DNA of 64,000 bases from an uncultured Lachnospiraceae bacterium (GCA_947172645.1 CAMWBY010000008.1:62001-126000); one strand, 5' to 3'; numbered from the stretch's first letter, positions 43,034 to 53,136 are shown. The notes: a model not told the origin generated them from the letters alone. Made by a program: numbers and translations.

Positions 43034-43759
43034 CTACTCTGTGTCGGAATCACCCTTCGGCGGCTTCGTGCCATCGTCGTTGTCACCGTCTCCGTCGCCT
43101 CCGTCGTCATCGCCGCCCGGATTCGGAGTGATTTCCTCCATTCTCTTTACATATTCCTTCATACCGTCAATATAATCGTCTGTGAGGAAGCTCTTCTGAT
43201 AATCGTCCATGCTGTCGTAAATCTCTTTCAGCCTCTCCACCTTCTCCCTGTCGGCGTCTGTCAGAAGGCCGATTTCAGGAAGCTTTCTGTAAATATCCAC
43301 AAACTCCGCCGCAAGCGCGTATGCATCCAGATATTTCTCATCCGCCACTTTATCCAAATCATCCAAGGAGTACAACTCTCCGCCGATGGATAAATAAGCC
43401 TTGTTATTCTCGTATACCACATAGTCCACATTGCCCTGTACCTGGGTCGTCCTGCCCGCGCTGTCCGTAACTTTCATCAGCACTGTCTGGCCCACCAAAG
43501 TGGATGCCCTGGATAATTCCAGTGTGGCGCTCATGTTCTGCATCTGCTCCAATTCGGAGAAAGTCGCAAACTGCGAAATATATTCGGTATTGGATGTTGG
43601 CTCCAAGGGGTCCTGGTATTTCATCTGCGCCACCAATAGCTGCAGGAACGCATCTTTGTCCAGGTTCGAGCCTGTTTTCTTCTCATTCTTTTTGGCCATG
43701 GAAGCGGCTGTCTGCTGCTCGACGAACTTGCCGTCTTTTACTTCTTGTACTACGCCCAT
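43034..43759 (-). CDS. flgD: Hook capping protein FlgD
   Basis: A 241-aa protein; NLDKDAFLQLLVAQMKYQDP and LEPTSNTEYISQFATFSELE are the FlgD signature. The C-terminal half is unusual, with a helical part and an Asp/Gly-rich tail ending GDDDGGDGDGDNDDG and KPPKGDSDTE. It caps the growing hook. Confidence 0.95.
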   Translation of the reverse strand: MGVVQEVKDGKFVEQQTAASMAKKNEKKTGSNLDKDAFLQLLVAQMKYQDPLEPTSNTEYISQFATFSELEQMQNMSATLELSRASTLVGQTVLMKVTDSAGRTTQVQGNVDYVVYENNKAYLSIGGELYSLDDLDKVADEKYLDAYALAAEFVDIYRKLPEIGLLTDADREKVERLKEIYDSMDDYQKSFLTDDYIDGMKEYVKRMEEITPNPGGDDDGGDGDGDNDDGTKPPKGDSDTE

Positions 43760-43790
43760 ATAGTCTCTCCTTTCTTTGCTGCGATTTCCG

Positions 43791-45281
43791 TTACGCCGTG
43801 TAATCTACGGTATTTCCATTTGCCTGCATCATCTCCACTGCAATCCGTTCGGATTCTTCCATCGGCGCAAGGTCTTCCTCGCCCTCAAGTTCATCCAGGT
43901 TGATTCTCCTCATGCCCTTGGACGCTTTACCCTGCTGACGCTTCGCATCCGCCTGCTCCTGGGAGAACTGCTGCTGCCCGTACTCATGGTTGGCAACCGT
44001 AACCTCCACCGCGTCAACCTTGATTCCCTGTTCCTCGAACTGGTTCTTAAGCTGGATGAGCTGTGTCTCGATAACCGCGCGCACCGTCTCGTTCTGAGTC
44101 GTAAACTGTGCCGTTATCGCACCGTCTTTGGCTGCAATCTGCACATTGACCGTCCCAAGGCTTGCGGGATGAAGCTGCATCTCCATATGCTGTGACTCGG
44201 CTTTCAGGTTGATTTTCATGTACTCCATAATCTGGTCCATGATTTCCTGTGTCTGCGCCGACTGATAACTTTCGTTCACGGGCGCAGGCGCCTCGCTCAC
44301 TTCCGCCGGTTTATCAGGCATCTGTAAGAAAGCATTGCCTGTGGCATGGCCTTCTCCTTTTCCGGTATCCGCGGAAGAATTCTTCTCCTGGGCTTTGCCG
44401 CTCACCTGTACTTCCTCTTTCGGAGCGTCCGTCACTTCTTCCGTCACGCTCTTGCTACCGCTTTGGTCATCCACGGTCACTTTTACCTGAACCGTCTCGC
44501 CGTTCTTCTGGACGGAAACCGTATAATCTTTCATGCCCTCCAAACTCTCTTCCGGCGCCTCCGGCATTTCCAAATTGTCCTGTACAACCCCGACGTCCTG
44601 TACATCCGTCTCGCTGCCCTTAGCGACAATCTGTTTCAGCAAGGCGTCCATCTCTTCTTCGGACATCCCCAACTCTTCCTGCAGGTTTCCAAGGCTCTCA
44701 TCCGCCAAAGCGACAAGATTCTGGAGATGGTTATACAATCCTGCATCGGTCACCAGAGCCAGTTCATCGGTACTGCCTGATATCTGCAGCAAAAGCTGTT
44801 TCAGGTTATCCACATCGAACAATCCCACTGCAGTCAATCCTAAAATCGCCATGGCTTCTTCCACTTCTTCCGGCGTCACGCCCATCTCTTCGGCGATATC
44901 CTGTACAAGCTGCTCGGCCGATTCTTCCGTCGTTTCCACGGCTTCCTGCGTTTCTGCATCCTGGACAACCTTGCCGCTGTTATCCTGCTGCATCGTATCC
45001 TCGGTCTTACCCGCATCCGACGCCGGCTGTTTCTCAGCGCCTTGCACCGTCTGGCCTGCCTGTTCTGTCTGAACCGTATTCACTGCTGTGCCTGCCTGGC
45101 TGACTGCGGCTGCCGCTCCGGCCAATTCTGATTTCAGGTTCGTAATGCTGCCGTTTACCTTACTCATAACCTGGCCGAAACTGGCGTTTGCAGATTCATC
45201 CTGTCTCGCCGCCTGTCCTGTCTGGTTTGCCGCCTGAACTGCTCCGGCAGCAAACAGGGCGTTCACATTCTTTACAGTCAT
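43791..45281 (-). CDS. fliK: Hook-length control protein FliK
   Basis: A 496-aa protein. The first 330 residues are low complexity (Gln, Ala, Glu, Thr). The C-terminal Flg_hook domain is clear: LKAESQHMEMQLHPASLGTV, NVQIAAKDGAITAQFTTQNE. It is exported and switches export specificity through FlhB. It precedes flgD. Confidence 0.92.
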   Translation of the reverse strand: MTVKNVNALFAAGAVQAANQTGQAARQDESANASFGQVMSKVNGSITNLKSELAGAAAAVSQAGTAVNTVQTEQAGQTVQGAEKQPASDAGKTEDTMQQDNSGKVVQDAETQEAVETTEESAEQLVQDIAEEMGVTPEEVEEAMAILGLTAVGLFDVDNLKQLLLQISGSTDELALVTDAGLYNHLQNLVALADESLGNLQEELGMSEEEMDALLKQIVAKGSETDVQDVGVVQDNLEMPEAPEESLEGMKDYTVSVQKNGETVQVKVTVDDQSGSKSVTEEVTDAPKEEVQVSGKAQEKNSSADTGKGEGHATGNAFLQMPDKPAEVSEAPAPVNESYQSAQTQEIMDQIMEYMKINLKAESQHMEMQLHPASLGTVNVQIAAKDGAITAQFTTQNETVRAVIETQLIQLKNQFEEQGIKVDAVEVTVANHEYGQQQFSQEQADAKRQQGKASKGMRRINLDELEGEEDLAPMEESERIAVEMMQANGNTVDYTA

Positions 45282-45475
45282 ACTCTCTCCTCCTTTCTTT
45301 AATTATCAATGTACATATATAATGAGCAGGGTGAATGCCATTATCCTGACGCATTCCCCGCTGCAATATATATCGTCCTTCCGGCAGGCTTCCTAAAGCC
45401 TTCACGATAAAATTTCCGAACCGCCTCCCTACAAACTGCTATCGGGCAGTCCAGCATATACCATATCTGGTATAT

Positions 45476-46351
45476 TTACGAATCCGGGTCCATGATACGT
45501 GTCAGCCGGGCCGCCACTTCAGAATCCATAACACCCAATATCTTACCGCGCGCCTCCGCGCTCATCTGATAAAGAATCTTCGCGGCAAGGTCCAAATCGT
45601 CGGTCATGCTCTCGAAAATCGCAGCCGCCTCCTTAGGCTTCATCTCGGAGTATGCCTGGGCATAATCCTGTATCTCCTTATCCGCCTCAATCTGCTCCAC
45701 TACCTGCTTATAAAGATATTCCGCGGTGGCCGGGTCCATCGTCTCGTAATATTTCTGGTATGCTTCCGCGCCGGGTCCTTTATCGGCATATACCACTTCC
45801 TCATAGAACTCGGTCTTAATCCGCTCGAACTCAACCTGGGCGTCCTCGAAGGTCTTAAGACGGTCAATCTCCGCGTAGAGCTGTTCCATCTCCTCGGAAT
45901 CCGAATTGTTCGCCGACTGCGCCCGCTCAAGTTCCAGTTCCAACTCTTTGATATAATCCACAGCCTCACGCAGGCTGGTGTAACCCCCGTAGGCTTCCTC
46001 ATCGTCCGTGGTTACCACCGATTCGGCGGGAAGAATCTTATTGATTACCGGCACGTCCTTCAGCACGGGCGCAAGCACGCCCGAACCAAACCCGCCTACG
46101 TCCAGTTTAATCAACAGACATAAAATGGCAAGCCAGATAATTACAATAACAATCGTTACCAAAGCGACGGAAATGCCGCCTGCCTCCTCATCCTCCGAAA
46201 GCTGCGCTTCCTGGGCCGAAATTTCCTTCGCCCGCTGCTTGGCCTCTTTCTTCTGCGCTTTCTGCTCGTTCTTTATCTTTTTGCGTTCTTCTTTCAGTCT
46301 CTTTTTTTCCGCCTTGGCGTCCACCCCGGCATTCAAAAGTTCATCTGCCAT
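45476..46351 (-). CDS. MgtE-N-domain flagellar protein (YlxF/MotE-like)
   Basis: A 291-aa protein. A basic N-terminal coil (1-45), one membrane helix (about 58-80), a coiled coil (130-180) and a C-terminal MgtE_N-like domain (MKPKEAAAIFESMTDDLDLA, KILGVMDSEVAARLTRIMDP). B. subtilis YlxF occupies the same place between fliJ and fliK; MotE-type chaperones of stators share the architecture. The 194-nt space before fliK has only a small hairpin after the stop. Confidence 0.85.
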   Translation of the reverse strand: MADELLNAGVDAKAEKKRLKEERKKIKNEQKAQKKEAKQRAKEISAQEAQLSEDEEAGGISVALVTIVIVIIWLAILCLLIKLDVGGFGSGVLAPVLKDVPVINKILPAESVVTTDDEEAYGGYTSLREAVDYIKELELELERAQSANNSDSEEMEQLYAEIDRLKTFEDAQVEFERIKTEFYEEVVYADKGPGAEAYQKYYETMDPATAEYLYKQVVEQIEADKEIQDYAQAYSEMKPKEAAAIFESMTDDLDLAAKILYQMSAEARGKILGVMDSEVAARLTRIMDPDS

Positions 46352-46353
46352 TC

Positions 46354-46806
46354 TTACTCCCCTTTTCCACGCTGTCCGTAAGTATAACTGGTAAGTTCGT
46401 CCACCGCTTTCCCTTCCGCGGCGTTCTCCTCACGCATGAACTGCTCAAAGGCTTTCTCCTTGAGCTTCTCGTGCATCTTACGTTCCTGCATGACTTCCTG
46501 CAGTTTCAGCCTTGCCGCCTCCACCGCCTCCTGCGCCAGCGCGACCTGGCCTCTCTGCGCTTCTATCATCTCATCCATGATTAACATGGCATTTCTGTTG
46601 TCTTTCAGGTCATTGACATGCAGCTTGTCGCTGCGCATCCTCCTGCCCTCTTCCAGATAAGCTTCCTTCCTGTCAATCAGCCGCTGCAGCTTCTCCTCTT
46701 CTTCCATCAGCCTCATCTGTGCCCTGCCAAGTTCCATCTTGGCCTGTGTCTCCAACTGATACTGGATATTCAGGATACTCTGCATTCTGTATGTAAACTT
46801 CGCCAT
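46354..46806 (-). CDS. fliJ: Flagellar export chaperone FliJ
   Basis: A 150-aa coiled-coil protein starting MAKFTYRMQSILNIQYQLET, typical FliJ. It couples the FliI ATPase to FlhA. It lies 13 nt after fliI and 2 nt before the MotE-like gene. Confidence 0.92.
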   Translation of the reverse strand: MAKFTYRMQSILNIQYQLETQAKMELGRAQMRLMEEEEKLQRLIDRKEAYLEEGRRMRSDKLHVNDLKDNRNAMLIMDEMIEAQRGQVALAQEAVEAARLKLQEVMQERKMHEKLKEKAFEQFMREENAAEGKAVDELTSYTYGQRGKGE

Positions 46807-46819
46807 GTCAGGTTACCCC

Positions 46820-48133
46820 TTATTCTGCAAAAAGCTCCCGCAGCATATCGACCGCCTGTTCATAGTCGAACTTGTCATTCACATCCTGAAGCAGAAACTC
46901 GTTCACCGCATCTATCTTGGCTATCGCATAGTCAATCTTCGGATTGCTGCCGCTCTTATAAGCTCCGATATTAATCAAATCTTCCGCCTCGTTATAAGTT
47001 GCCAGGACATTCTTAAGCTGTCCGGCAAGCGTCTTATGTTCTTTATCTACAATCTGCGACATACAACGGGAGATGCTCTGCAGCACGTCTATCGCCGGGT
47101 AATGGTTCTGATGCGCCAGTTTACGGTTCAACATGATATGGCCGTCCAGAATACTTCGCGCCGTATCCGTGATTGGCTCGTTCATGTCGTCTCCATCCAC
47201 CAACACCGTGTAAAGCCCCGTGATAGAGCCTCTGCTGGCGCAGCCGGCCCTCTCTAAGAGTTTCGGCATCTCCGAATACACACTGGGCGGATACCCTCTG
47301 GACACCGGAGGTTCCCCGCTGGCAAGCCCTATCTCCCTCTGCGCCATGGAGAAACGCGTCAAAGAATCCATCATAAGCAACACATCTTTGCCCTGGTCCC
47401 TGAAATATTCCGCGATGGCAGTGGCAGTCTTAGCCGCCTTATTCCTCTCAAGAGCCGCCTTGTCGGAAGTGGCGACCACCACCACCGAACGCCTCATGCC
47501 TTCCTCTCCCAAGTCTCTTTCTATAAATTCGCGTACTTCTCTTCCACGCTCGCCGATAAGCGCAATCACATTGATATCCGCCTTCGTGTTGCGTGCAAAC
47601 ATACCCATCAGCGTGGACTTTCCCACACCGGAACCGGCAAAAATACCGATACGCTGTCCTTTGCCCACCGTCATCATGCCGTCAATCGCCTTCACGCCAA
47701 GGGGAAGCACTTCATCGATAATCTTACGGCTCATGGCATCCGGCGGCGGCGCCTCCACACTGTATGGCGTACCGGGCATATATTCGCCGTTCAGCCTGCC
47801 GAGGCCGTCCAGGACCTTGCCGAGCAAATCATTGCTGACCGGGACGGTCAGAGGTTCTCCCGTGTTCTCCACGATGCACCCCAACCCTATGCCGTCCGTC
47901 TTGCCGCATGGCATAAGCAGCGTCTTCCGCTCCTTGAACCCGACCACTTCCGCCATAATCGGCTCATACTCTTCCTCCGCCGGATATATCCTGCACAGGT
48001 CGCCGAGTTTGGCCTCCGGCCCTGCCGACTCGATTGTCAGCCCGACGACATTCTCCACTCTTCCCTTCTTCCTGAAGAATACGTCGTCCGATATTTTACT
48101 GTATTTATTAAAATCAATGATTGGATTTTTCAA
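46820..48133 (-). CDS. fliI: Flagellum-specific ATPase FliI
   Basis: A 437-aa ATPase with Walker A GIFAGSGVGKSTLMGM, Walker B DVLLMMDSLTRF and the SRGYPPSVYSEMPKLLERAG export-ATPase block. It energises type III export with FliH and FliJ. The start codon is TTG, overlapping the end of fliH by 20 nt; no strong ribosome site is visible, suggesting coupling. Confidence 0.97.
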   Translation of the reverse strand: MKNPIIDFNKYSKISDDVFFRKKGRVENVVGLTIESAGPEAKLGDLCRIYPAEEEYEPIMAEVVGFKERKTLLMPCGKTDGIGLGCIVENTGEPLTVPVSNDLLGKVLDGLGRLNGEYMPGTPYSVEAPPPDAMSRKIIDEVLPLGVKAIDGMMTVGKGQRIGIFAGSGVGKSTLMGMFARNTKADINVIALIGERGREVREFIERDLGEEGMRRSVVVVATSDKAALERNKAAKTATAIAEYFRDQGKDVLLMMDSLTRFSMAQREIGLASGEPPVSRGYPPSVYSEMPKLLERAGCASRGSITGLYTVLVDGDDMNEPITDTARSILDGHIMLNRKLAHQNHYPAIDVLQSISRCMSQIVDKEHKTLAGQLKNVLATYNEAEDLINIGAYKSGSNPKIDYAIAKIDAVNEFLLQDVNDKFDYEQAVDMLRELFAE

Positions 48134-49010
48134 AAGACAACACCCGTAATTTATTAGTTAGCTCCTGTAACTGCGTATCTACTCCACAGTCAAAAATGCC
48201 GCCGTCCGTCTCTATCAGGCATGCGCCCTGGCCCAGGGCAACATCCTCTATAATCTCGACTGTACCCTTACCTGCCGTCGCGCCCTCGGAAAGCGCCTGT
48301 TTGCGGATATTGACATAAGGATAGTCTTCCTTGGAAACATGAACAATAAAAGTCCTGCTGCTCTCCACCCGCCTTAACGTGGAATCAATCAAATGCACCA
48401 GGATATCCCTATTGTCCGCCAGCGCCGTGCCGAAAATATGGCTGTAAATCTCAGTAATCGTATCGATAAATCTTGGCTCCAATTCCTCAATCAGCCGGTC
48501 GTACTGTTCTTCCAGCCTCCGCTTCTCGTCCGCCAATGCACGCTTCATTCCGTCCGCTTCCGCATAGCCGCGTTTATAACCCTCATCGTAGCCCTGTCTG
48601 TCCGCATCCTCCAGCGCTTTCCTGCGTTTTATGTCAATTTCCTTACTCGCCGACTCCATAATCTCACTGACTCTCGCCTGCGCGTCGTCAATCATCTGCT
48701 GCGCCTGCGCTTTCACTTCTTCCAGGTCGGGAACCGGCTCCTGGGGCGGCGTACCCTTAATAATCCTGCCTGGCCCGCCCTCTCCGGAATCGGCAAGAAG
48801 AGCGTCAATCTCCTCCCCGCCAAGTCCGCTGACAAATTCGCCTTCCCCTTCTTCCTCGGAATCCCCGTATCCCACCGGAGCATTCAGCCGCGTCTGTCTG
48901 AGTATCTCAAGCTCCTCAATCCGCCGCTCTAAAAGGGAATTGCTGTCAATCACACATTTATCATCATCGGTTACCACAACCCAACTTGCTTTATACAAAT
49001 TCCTAGACAA
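48114..49010 (-). CDS. fliH: Flagellar assembly protein FliH
   Basis: A 298-aa protein. The middle has the Ala/Glu/Gln coil (VKAQAQQMIDDAQARVSEIM), then the FliH/HrpE domain with YDEGYKRGYAEADGMKRALA. The TTG at 49010 is preferred as start because GGAGGTGA precedes it; ATG 49043 lies inside fliG. It is the regulator of FliI. Confidence 0.9.
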   Translation of the reverse strand: MSRNLYKASWVVVTDDDKCVIDSNSLLERRIEELEILRQTRLNAPVGYGDSEEEGEGEFVSGLGGEEIDALLADSGEGGPGRIIKGTPPQEPVPDLEEVKAQAQQMIDDAQARVSEIMESASKEIDIKRRKALEDADRQGYDEGYKRGYAEADGMKRALADEKRRLEEQYDRLIEELEPRFIDTITEIYSHIFGTALADNRDILVHLIDSTLRRVESSRTFIVHVSKEDYPYVNIRKQALSEGATAGKGTVEIIEDVALGQGACLIETDGGIFDCGVDTQLQELTNKLRVLSFEKSNH

Positions 49011-50022
49011 TGATTTCGTCACCTCCGCCTCTGGAGATAACAATTTCTGCAGAGTCTTCCAGTTTTCTGATAATATTTACAATCTTCTGCTGCGCTTCTT
49101 CTACGTCCTTCATACGCACCGGGCCCATAAATTCCATATCTTCCTTAATCATTGCGCTCAGACGCTTGGACATGTTATTGAAAATCGCATTCTGTACTTC
49201 TTCATTGGAACCCTTCATGGCAATCGCCAAATCGCCGTTATCGACGTCACGCAGCACACGTTGGATGGCCCTGTCGTCCAGGAGAAGGATGTCTTCGAAG
49301 ACGAACATCTTCTTCCTGATTTCGTCCGCCAATTCCGGCTCTTCGATTTCCAATGTCTCCATGATATGTTTCTCTGTACCACGGTCTACCGTATTCAAAA
49401 TCTCCACGACTGCGTCCACGCCGCCGATAATCGTGTAATCCTGATTTACCAAAGATGCAAGTTTTGACTCCAACACTTTCTCCACTTCCTTAATCACGTC
49501 AGGACTGGTTCTGTCCATAACCGCAATACGTCTTGCCACATCAGCCTGCCTATCCGGCGGAAGCGCCGACAGAATAAGCGCCGACTGTGCCGCCGACAGA
49601 TAGGAAAGAATCAGGGCAATCGTCTGCGGATGCTCATCCTGGATAAAGTTCAAAAGCTGTGTCGCATCTGTCTTCCTGACAAACTCGAAAGGCTTCACCT
49701 GCAAGGATGCCGTCAGCTTGCCTATAACATCCATAGCTTTCTCCGAACCAAAGGACTTCTCCAGAAGTTCCTTGGCATAATTGATACCGCCCTCCGCGAT
49801 ATACTGCTGCGCCAGGCATATCTGATAAAACTCGTTAATCACCTCGTCCTTCATATTCGGTGTGATATTCCTGGTATTCGCAATCTCCAGAGTCAGCTCT
49901 TCTATTTCTTCTTCTTTCAAATGCTTAAAAATCGACGCGGATTTCTCCGGCCCTAACGCAATCAGCAGGACTGCCGCCTTCTGGAGTCCGCCGCTAACCT
50001 TCTCTTCTACCGACTTAGCCAC
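49003..50022 (-). CDS. fliG: Flagellar motor switch protein FliG
   Basis: A 339-aa protein. EHPQTIALILSYLSAAQSAL (middle domain, EHPQ motif) and the C-terminal torque helix region (MFVFEDILLLDDRAIQRVLR) are diagnostic. The GTG start at 50022 follows a GGGGG ribosome site; TTG 50037 is the alternative. Confidence 0.97.
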   Translation of the reverse strand: MAKSVEEKVSGGLQKAAVLLIALGPEKSASIFKHLKEEEIEELTLEIANTRNITPNMKDEVINEFYQICLAQQYIAEGGINYAKELLEKSFGSEKAMDVIGKLTASLQVKPFEFVRKTDATQLLNFIQDEHPQTIALILSYLSAAQSALILSALPPDRQADVARRIAVMDRTSPDVIKEVEKVLESKLASLVNQDYTIIGGVDAVVEILNTVDRGTEKHIMETLEIEEPELADEIRKKMFVFEDILLLDDRAIQRVLRDVDNGDLAIAMKGSNEEVQNAIFNNMSKRLSAMIKEDMEFMGPVRMKDVEEAQQKIVNIIRKLEDSAEIVISRGGGDEIIV

Positions 50023-50027
50023 TGGTC

Positions 50028-51638
50028 TTACCCCCAATCCTCATTCAGCCAGTTACGCAGCAAATTGGCTGCCGCTTCCGGATTCTCTTCCACAAACTTG
50101 TTAATGAGCTTCCTCTCTTCGCTCTCGTTCTCAAGCATGATATCCTCCAGCTGTCCCTCAGGCGTAGATTGCAGCAGATTCTCCACTGCCAACTCTTCCT
50201 CTTCCTCTTCGTGTTTCTCGCCGCGCATACTTCTGAGCACAACAAAAGCCAGAAGCGCCAGAATCACGATGATTAGCACAATCTGTAAAATATCCGTTGC
50301 CGTAATATTCGAGCCTTCCGCATCGAAGAAGAGGTTCTCGCTGTACGCCACCAAAGTGATGCTCCCCGACGAAATACCGGTGGCATTGGCGACAGCCGTA
50401 TAAATATCTTCTTCAACATCTATTTTTGTACGTTCCGTGTTGGCCAGTTTATACTCTTCCCAGGTGACGCCCTCCAACTCGCCCCGGGTCCTCACATCTT
50501 CCTCGCGTATGATATTGTATTTAATCAGGGAAGCCGCCAGGGAAGATTCCCCGTAATTAATCACTCCGCCCGGCGTCGTGATGGTCGTAATCTCCTCATT
50601 AGGAAGATAATCCCTGGATTCCTCAGATTGAGTGGAAGTAGACGCCCCGTTGTCATCCAATACATATGTAGTGTCGTCGTCATTGGAATCCGTACCGGGT
50701 ATACCGCCCACATTGCTCGTATTCTCCGAGTTAAAAATATCTTCATGGCTTAACACGCCCTGGTTCTGTCCATCCGCCGGCGTGTAATTATGCCTCGTCG
50801 TGTCCGTGGTGGAGAAATCCACTACCAGATTGGTCGCCACTTCCACATTGTCAAATTCCTTCGTTCCAAGCAGAACCTTGCGCACCTCGTTAATCATCTT
50901 CTTCTCCGCTTCCGCCTTCACGGAAAGCTGTGCGTTGGCAGTGCCGGATACTGTATAATTATCGTCCCCTGTGAAGAGCATATTGCCCTCCGTGTCCGTA
51001 ATGACGATATTATTCGTAGTCTCGTTGCCCATAGAGGTCGCTATAGCACGCGCAAGATAAGCCGCGCTGTCCTGGCTGAACTCATCCTTAAGTTCCAGGA
51101 GGACCCACGCGGAGGACTCCTCCTCCGTGGAGATAAGCGTGCCGTCGTTTTCCGGAATGTTCAGCTTCACGTAAGCGCTCTTAACCGCCGTAAACTTACT
51201 CAGGAAATCATGTTCCAATGATTTCTCCAAATATTCAACATACTTCTTCTGCTTATCCGATTCCGTGGTGGAAAAGCTTCCGTCCGTAACATTCTCGATT
51301 CCGTAACTGGCAGCCTTGATATTATTGGCGCCAAGAAGCAGGTTCGCATCGGAAAGCTGATCTTTGAGTACCTTAATTACCAATCCGTCGTCCGATACGG
51401 TAAAGGTCATGCTCTCCCCTTCGAGCAGGTCACGCACCTCCGCCGCCTCCGCCGTGGTCTCGCACTCCCGCAACAGCACATATTGGGGCTGCGTCAGCCA
51501 GGATACGATAATGACGATTCCCAGGATAAGCACCGCCACCCCACCGATAATCAGCGTCTTCTGCTTCGCCGTGAACCGATTCCACCATTCTAATATTCGA
51601 TTTCCAAATTCCCTTAACTTCTCTAACAATTTATCCAC
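50028..51638 (-). CDS. fliF: Flagellar MS-ring protein FliF
   Basis: A 536-aa protein with two membrane segments (about residues 28-48 and 445-465). The ring-building motifs are visible (KYVEYLEKSLEHDFLSKFTA; VAYSENLFFDAEG). The C-terminal end binds FliG (KFVEENPEAAANLLRNWLNE). It is the platform of the basal body. Confidence 0.97.
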   Translation of the reverse strand: MDKLLEKLREFGNRILEWWNRFTAKQKTLIIGGVAVLILGIVIIVSWLTQPQYVLLRECETTAEAAEVRDLLEGESMTFTVSDDGLVIKVLKDQLSDANLLLGANNIKAASYGIENVTDGSFSTTESDKQKKYVEYLEKSLEHDFLSKFTAVKSAYVKLNIPENDGTLISTEEESSAWVLLELKDEFSQDSAAYLARAIATSMGNETTNNIVITDTEGNMLFTGDDNYTVSGTANAQLSVKAEAEKKMINEVRKVLLGTKEFDNVEVATNLVVDFSTTDTTRHNYTPADGQNQGVLSHEDIFNSENTSNVGGIPGTDSNDDDTTYVLDDNGASTSTQSEESRDYLPNEEITTITTPGGVINYGESSLAASLIKYNIIREEDVRTRGELEGVTWEEYKLANTERTKIDVEEDIYTAVANATGISSGSITLVAYSENLFFDAEGSNITATDILQIVLIIVILALLAFVVLRSMRGEKHEEEEEELAVENLLQSTPEGQLEDIMLENESEERKLINKFVEENPEAAANLLRNWLNEDWG

Positions 51639-51701
51639 AGCAACTTATTCTCCTTCGGTCCATCATACACACAAATGCCCACACTCGCCCAGACGCCATG
51701 G

Positions 51702-52028
51702 CTATACCTGCATCTGGATGAGTTCTTTATATGCGTCCAAAAGCTTATCCCTGATTGCAACCGTATATTGCAGCGCTGTAGATGCTTTCTGCAGAGCAAC
51801 ACCCAAATCATGCGTGTTCTCGGTTTCGCCGAGAGCCCACTTAATCTCCTCGTTCTCCGCATCGGACAGATAATTGTTAGTCGTGGCAAGATTCTCTATA
51901 GCAGTATGTAATAAATTGTCAAACCCTAAATCTTCATAAGTATTGACACGGTTAGTAGGCGCCGTCTTGGCCGCTTCCCTGACCGCCCCTGAAGACACAT
52001 TATAAAGCTCCGTAATATCTAAAGCCAT
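51702..52028 (-). CDS. fliE: Hook-basal body protein FliE
   Basis: A 108-aa protein ending KASTALQYTVAIRDKLLDAY KELIQMQV, the FliE C-terminus. The start at 52028 (MALDITELYNVS) has GGAGGGAG upstream; the extension to 52055 is rejected. It joins the MS ring and rod. Confidence 0.93.
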   Translation of the reverse strand: MALDITELYNVSSGAVREAAKTAPTNRVNTYEDLGFDNLLHTAIENLATTNNYLSDAENEEIKWALGETENTHDLGVALQKASTALQYTVAIRDKLLDAYKELIQMQV

Positions 52029-52099
52029 CTTTCTCCCTCCATCATATGAGAACACCTATATTTATATTATCTTATACTCACCCAAATCTTAGACTGCGA

Positions 52100-52546
52100 T
52101 TACCCGTTCAACAGACTAAGCCCCGTAGACGCAATATTCTTGCTTGCCTCAAACGCCGTGGCGTTCGCCTGATATCCACGGCTGGCGTCAATCAGATTCG
52201 TCATCTCCGTAATCGTGCTGACATTCGGATAATGCACATACCCGTTCTCGTCCGCATCCGGATGGGAAGGGTCGTAAACCATATTCCCCTCCGTCCAAGT
52301 ATCTTCATAAACGCCCGACACCTTGACGCCCGTGCCGGAATACCTGTCCGTAGCCCGGTTGAGCACCTGATGGAAAGGCGTCTGTGAATTCTTCTCCTCA
52401 AACACGACGACCTTCCTGCGGTACGGCGTGCCGTCCTCTGTACGGGTCGTATTCTCGTTCGCCATGTTCTGGGATATAATATCCATGCGGAAACGCTCCG
52501 CCGTCATACCGCTGGCATTGATATCAAAAGCCGTAAACATTCCCAT
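52100..52546 (-). CDS. flgC: Proximal rod protein FlgC
   Basis: A 148-aa protein. MGMFTAFDINASGMTAERFR, MDIISQNMANENTTRT and the C-terminal ASRGYQANATAFEASKNIAS are the rod signatures. It lies between flgB and fliE. Confidence 0.96.
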   Translation of the reverse strand: MGMFTAFDINASGMTAERFRMDIISQNMANENTTRTEDGTPYRRKVVVFEEKNSQTPFHQVLNRATDRYSGTGVKVSGVYEDTWTEGNMVYDPSHPDADENGYVHYPNVSTITEMTNLIDASRGYQANATAFEASKNIASTGLSLLNG

Positions 52547-52570
52547 AATCTTATCTCCTTATCAATAAGC

Positions 52571-52969
52571 TTACTTCATAACCGCCTGCAAATTCTTAAA
52601 CTCCTGATTGATGGACAACTCCAGGCCCCTGTACACTATCTGGTTCTTGGCCAGATACGCCCCTTCCGTATCAGGGTCCACGTTATTGCCGTCAATACGG
52701 TAAGAAAAACCGGAATAATCTGTGTATGTAATAGGTTTCAGACGGCTGACTTTCAAATCCGCCACCTTCGCGTCCATGCTCCTGTACCTGGAACAGCGAA
52801 GCGCCTTGGCAAGCTGTGTCTCAAAATTCACTTCCTGCCTCTTGTATCCCGGTGTATTGGCATTTGAAAGGTTGTTCGAAAGAACCTCGTTCCGGATATA
52901 GGCCGCATCCGCCGCCTTGTCCAGTACATTGATATAATCATACGCATTCGTGTTCGCCAACATGCTCAT
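52571..52969 (-). CDS. flgB: Proximal rod protein FlgB
   Basis: A 132-aa protein; AAYIRNEVLSNNLSNANTPG and YKRQEVNFETQLAKAL are typical. It is the first gene of the fla/che cluster, with GGAGGGG 9 nt before the ATG and a promoter at 53009-53036. Confidence 0.95.
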   Translation of the reverse strand: MSMLANTNAYDYINVLDKAADAAYIRNEVLSNNLSNANTPGYKRQEVNFETQLAKALRCSRYRSMDAKVADLKVSRLKPITYTDYSGFSYRIDGNNVDPDTEGAYLAKNQIVYRGLELSINQEFKNLQAVMK

Positions 52970-53008
52970 AAAACCATACCCCTCCTACAGTAATAGAATC
53001 CATATTCC

Positions 53009-53036
53009 ATTATAAATAATTTATAAAAAAAAACAA
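53009..53036 (-). promoter_or_regulatory. fla/che operon promoter upstream of flgB
   Basis: Minus strand TTGTTT (53036-53031), 16-nt T/A-rich spacer, TATAAT (53014-53009). A weak CodY-like site (11 of 15) lies just upstream at 53049-53063. Confidence 0.65.
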
Positions 53037-53089
53037 GGTTTTTCGATTCATTTTCACAAATTCCCAATTTCATGACATAAATAACACCG

Positions 53090-53136
53090 AAAAAGGATTT
53101 ACCAACTGCATTACCTTCCAGTGTGTAAATCCTTTT
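53090..53136 (-). terminator. codY terminator
   Basis: Minus strand stem AAAAGGATTTACACACTGG / CAGTTGGTAAATCCTTTTT. It makes codY a separate unit from the flagellar cluster. The remaining sequence to the codY stop (53137-53217) has no gene. Confidence 0.8.
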
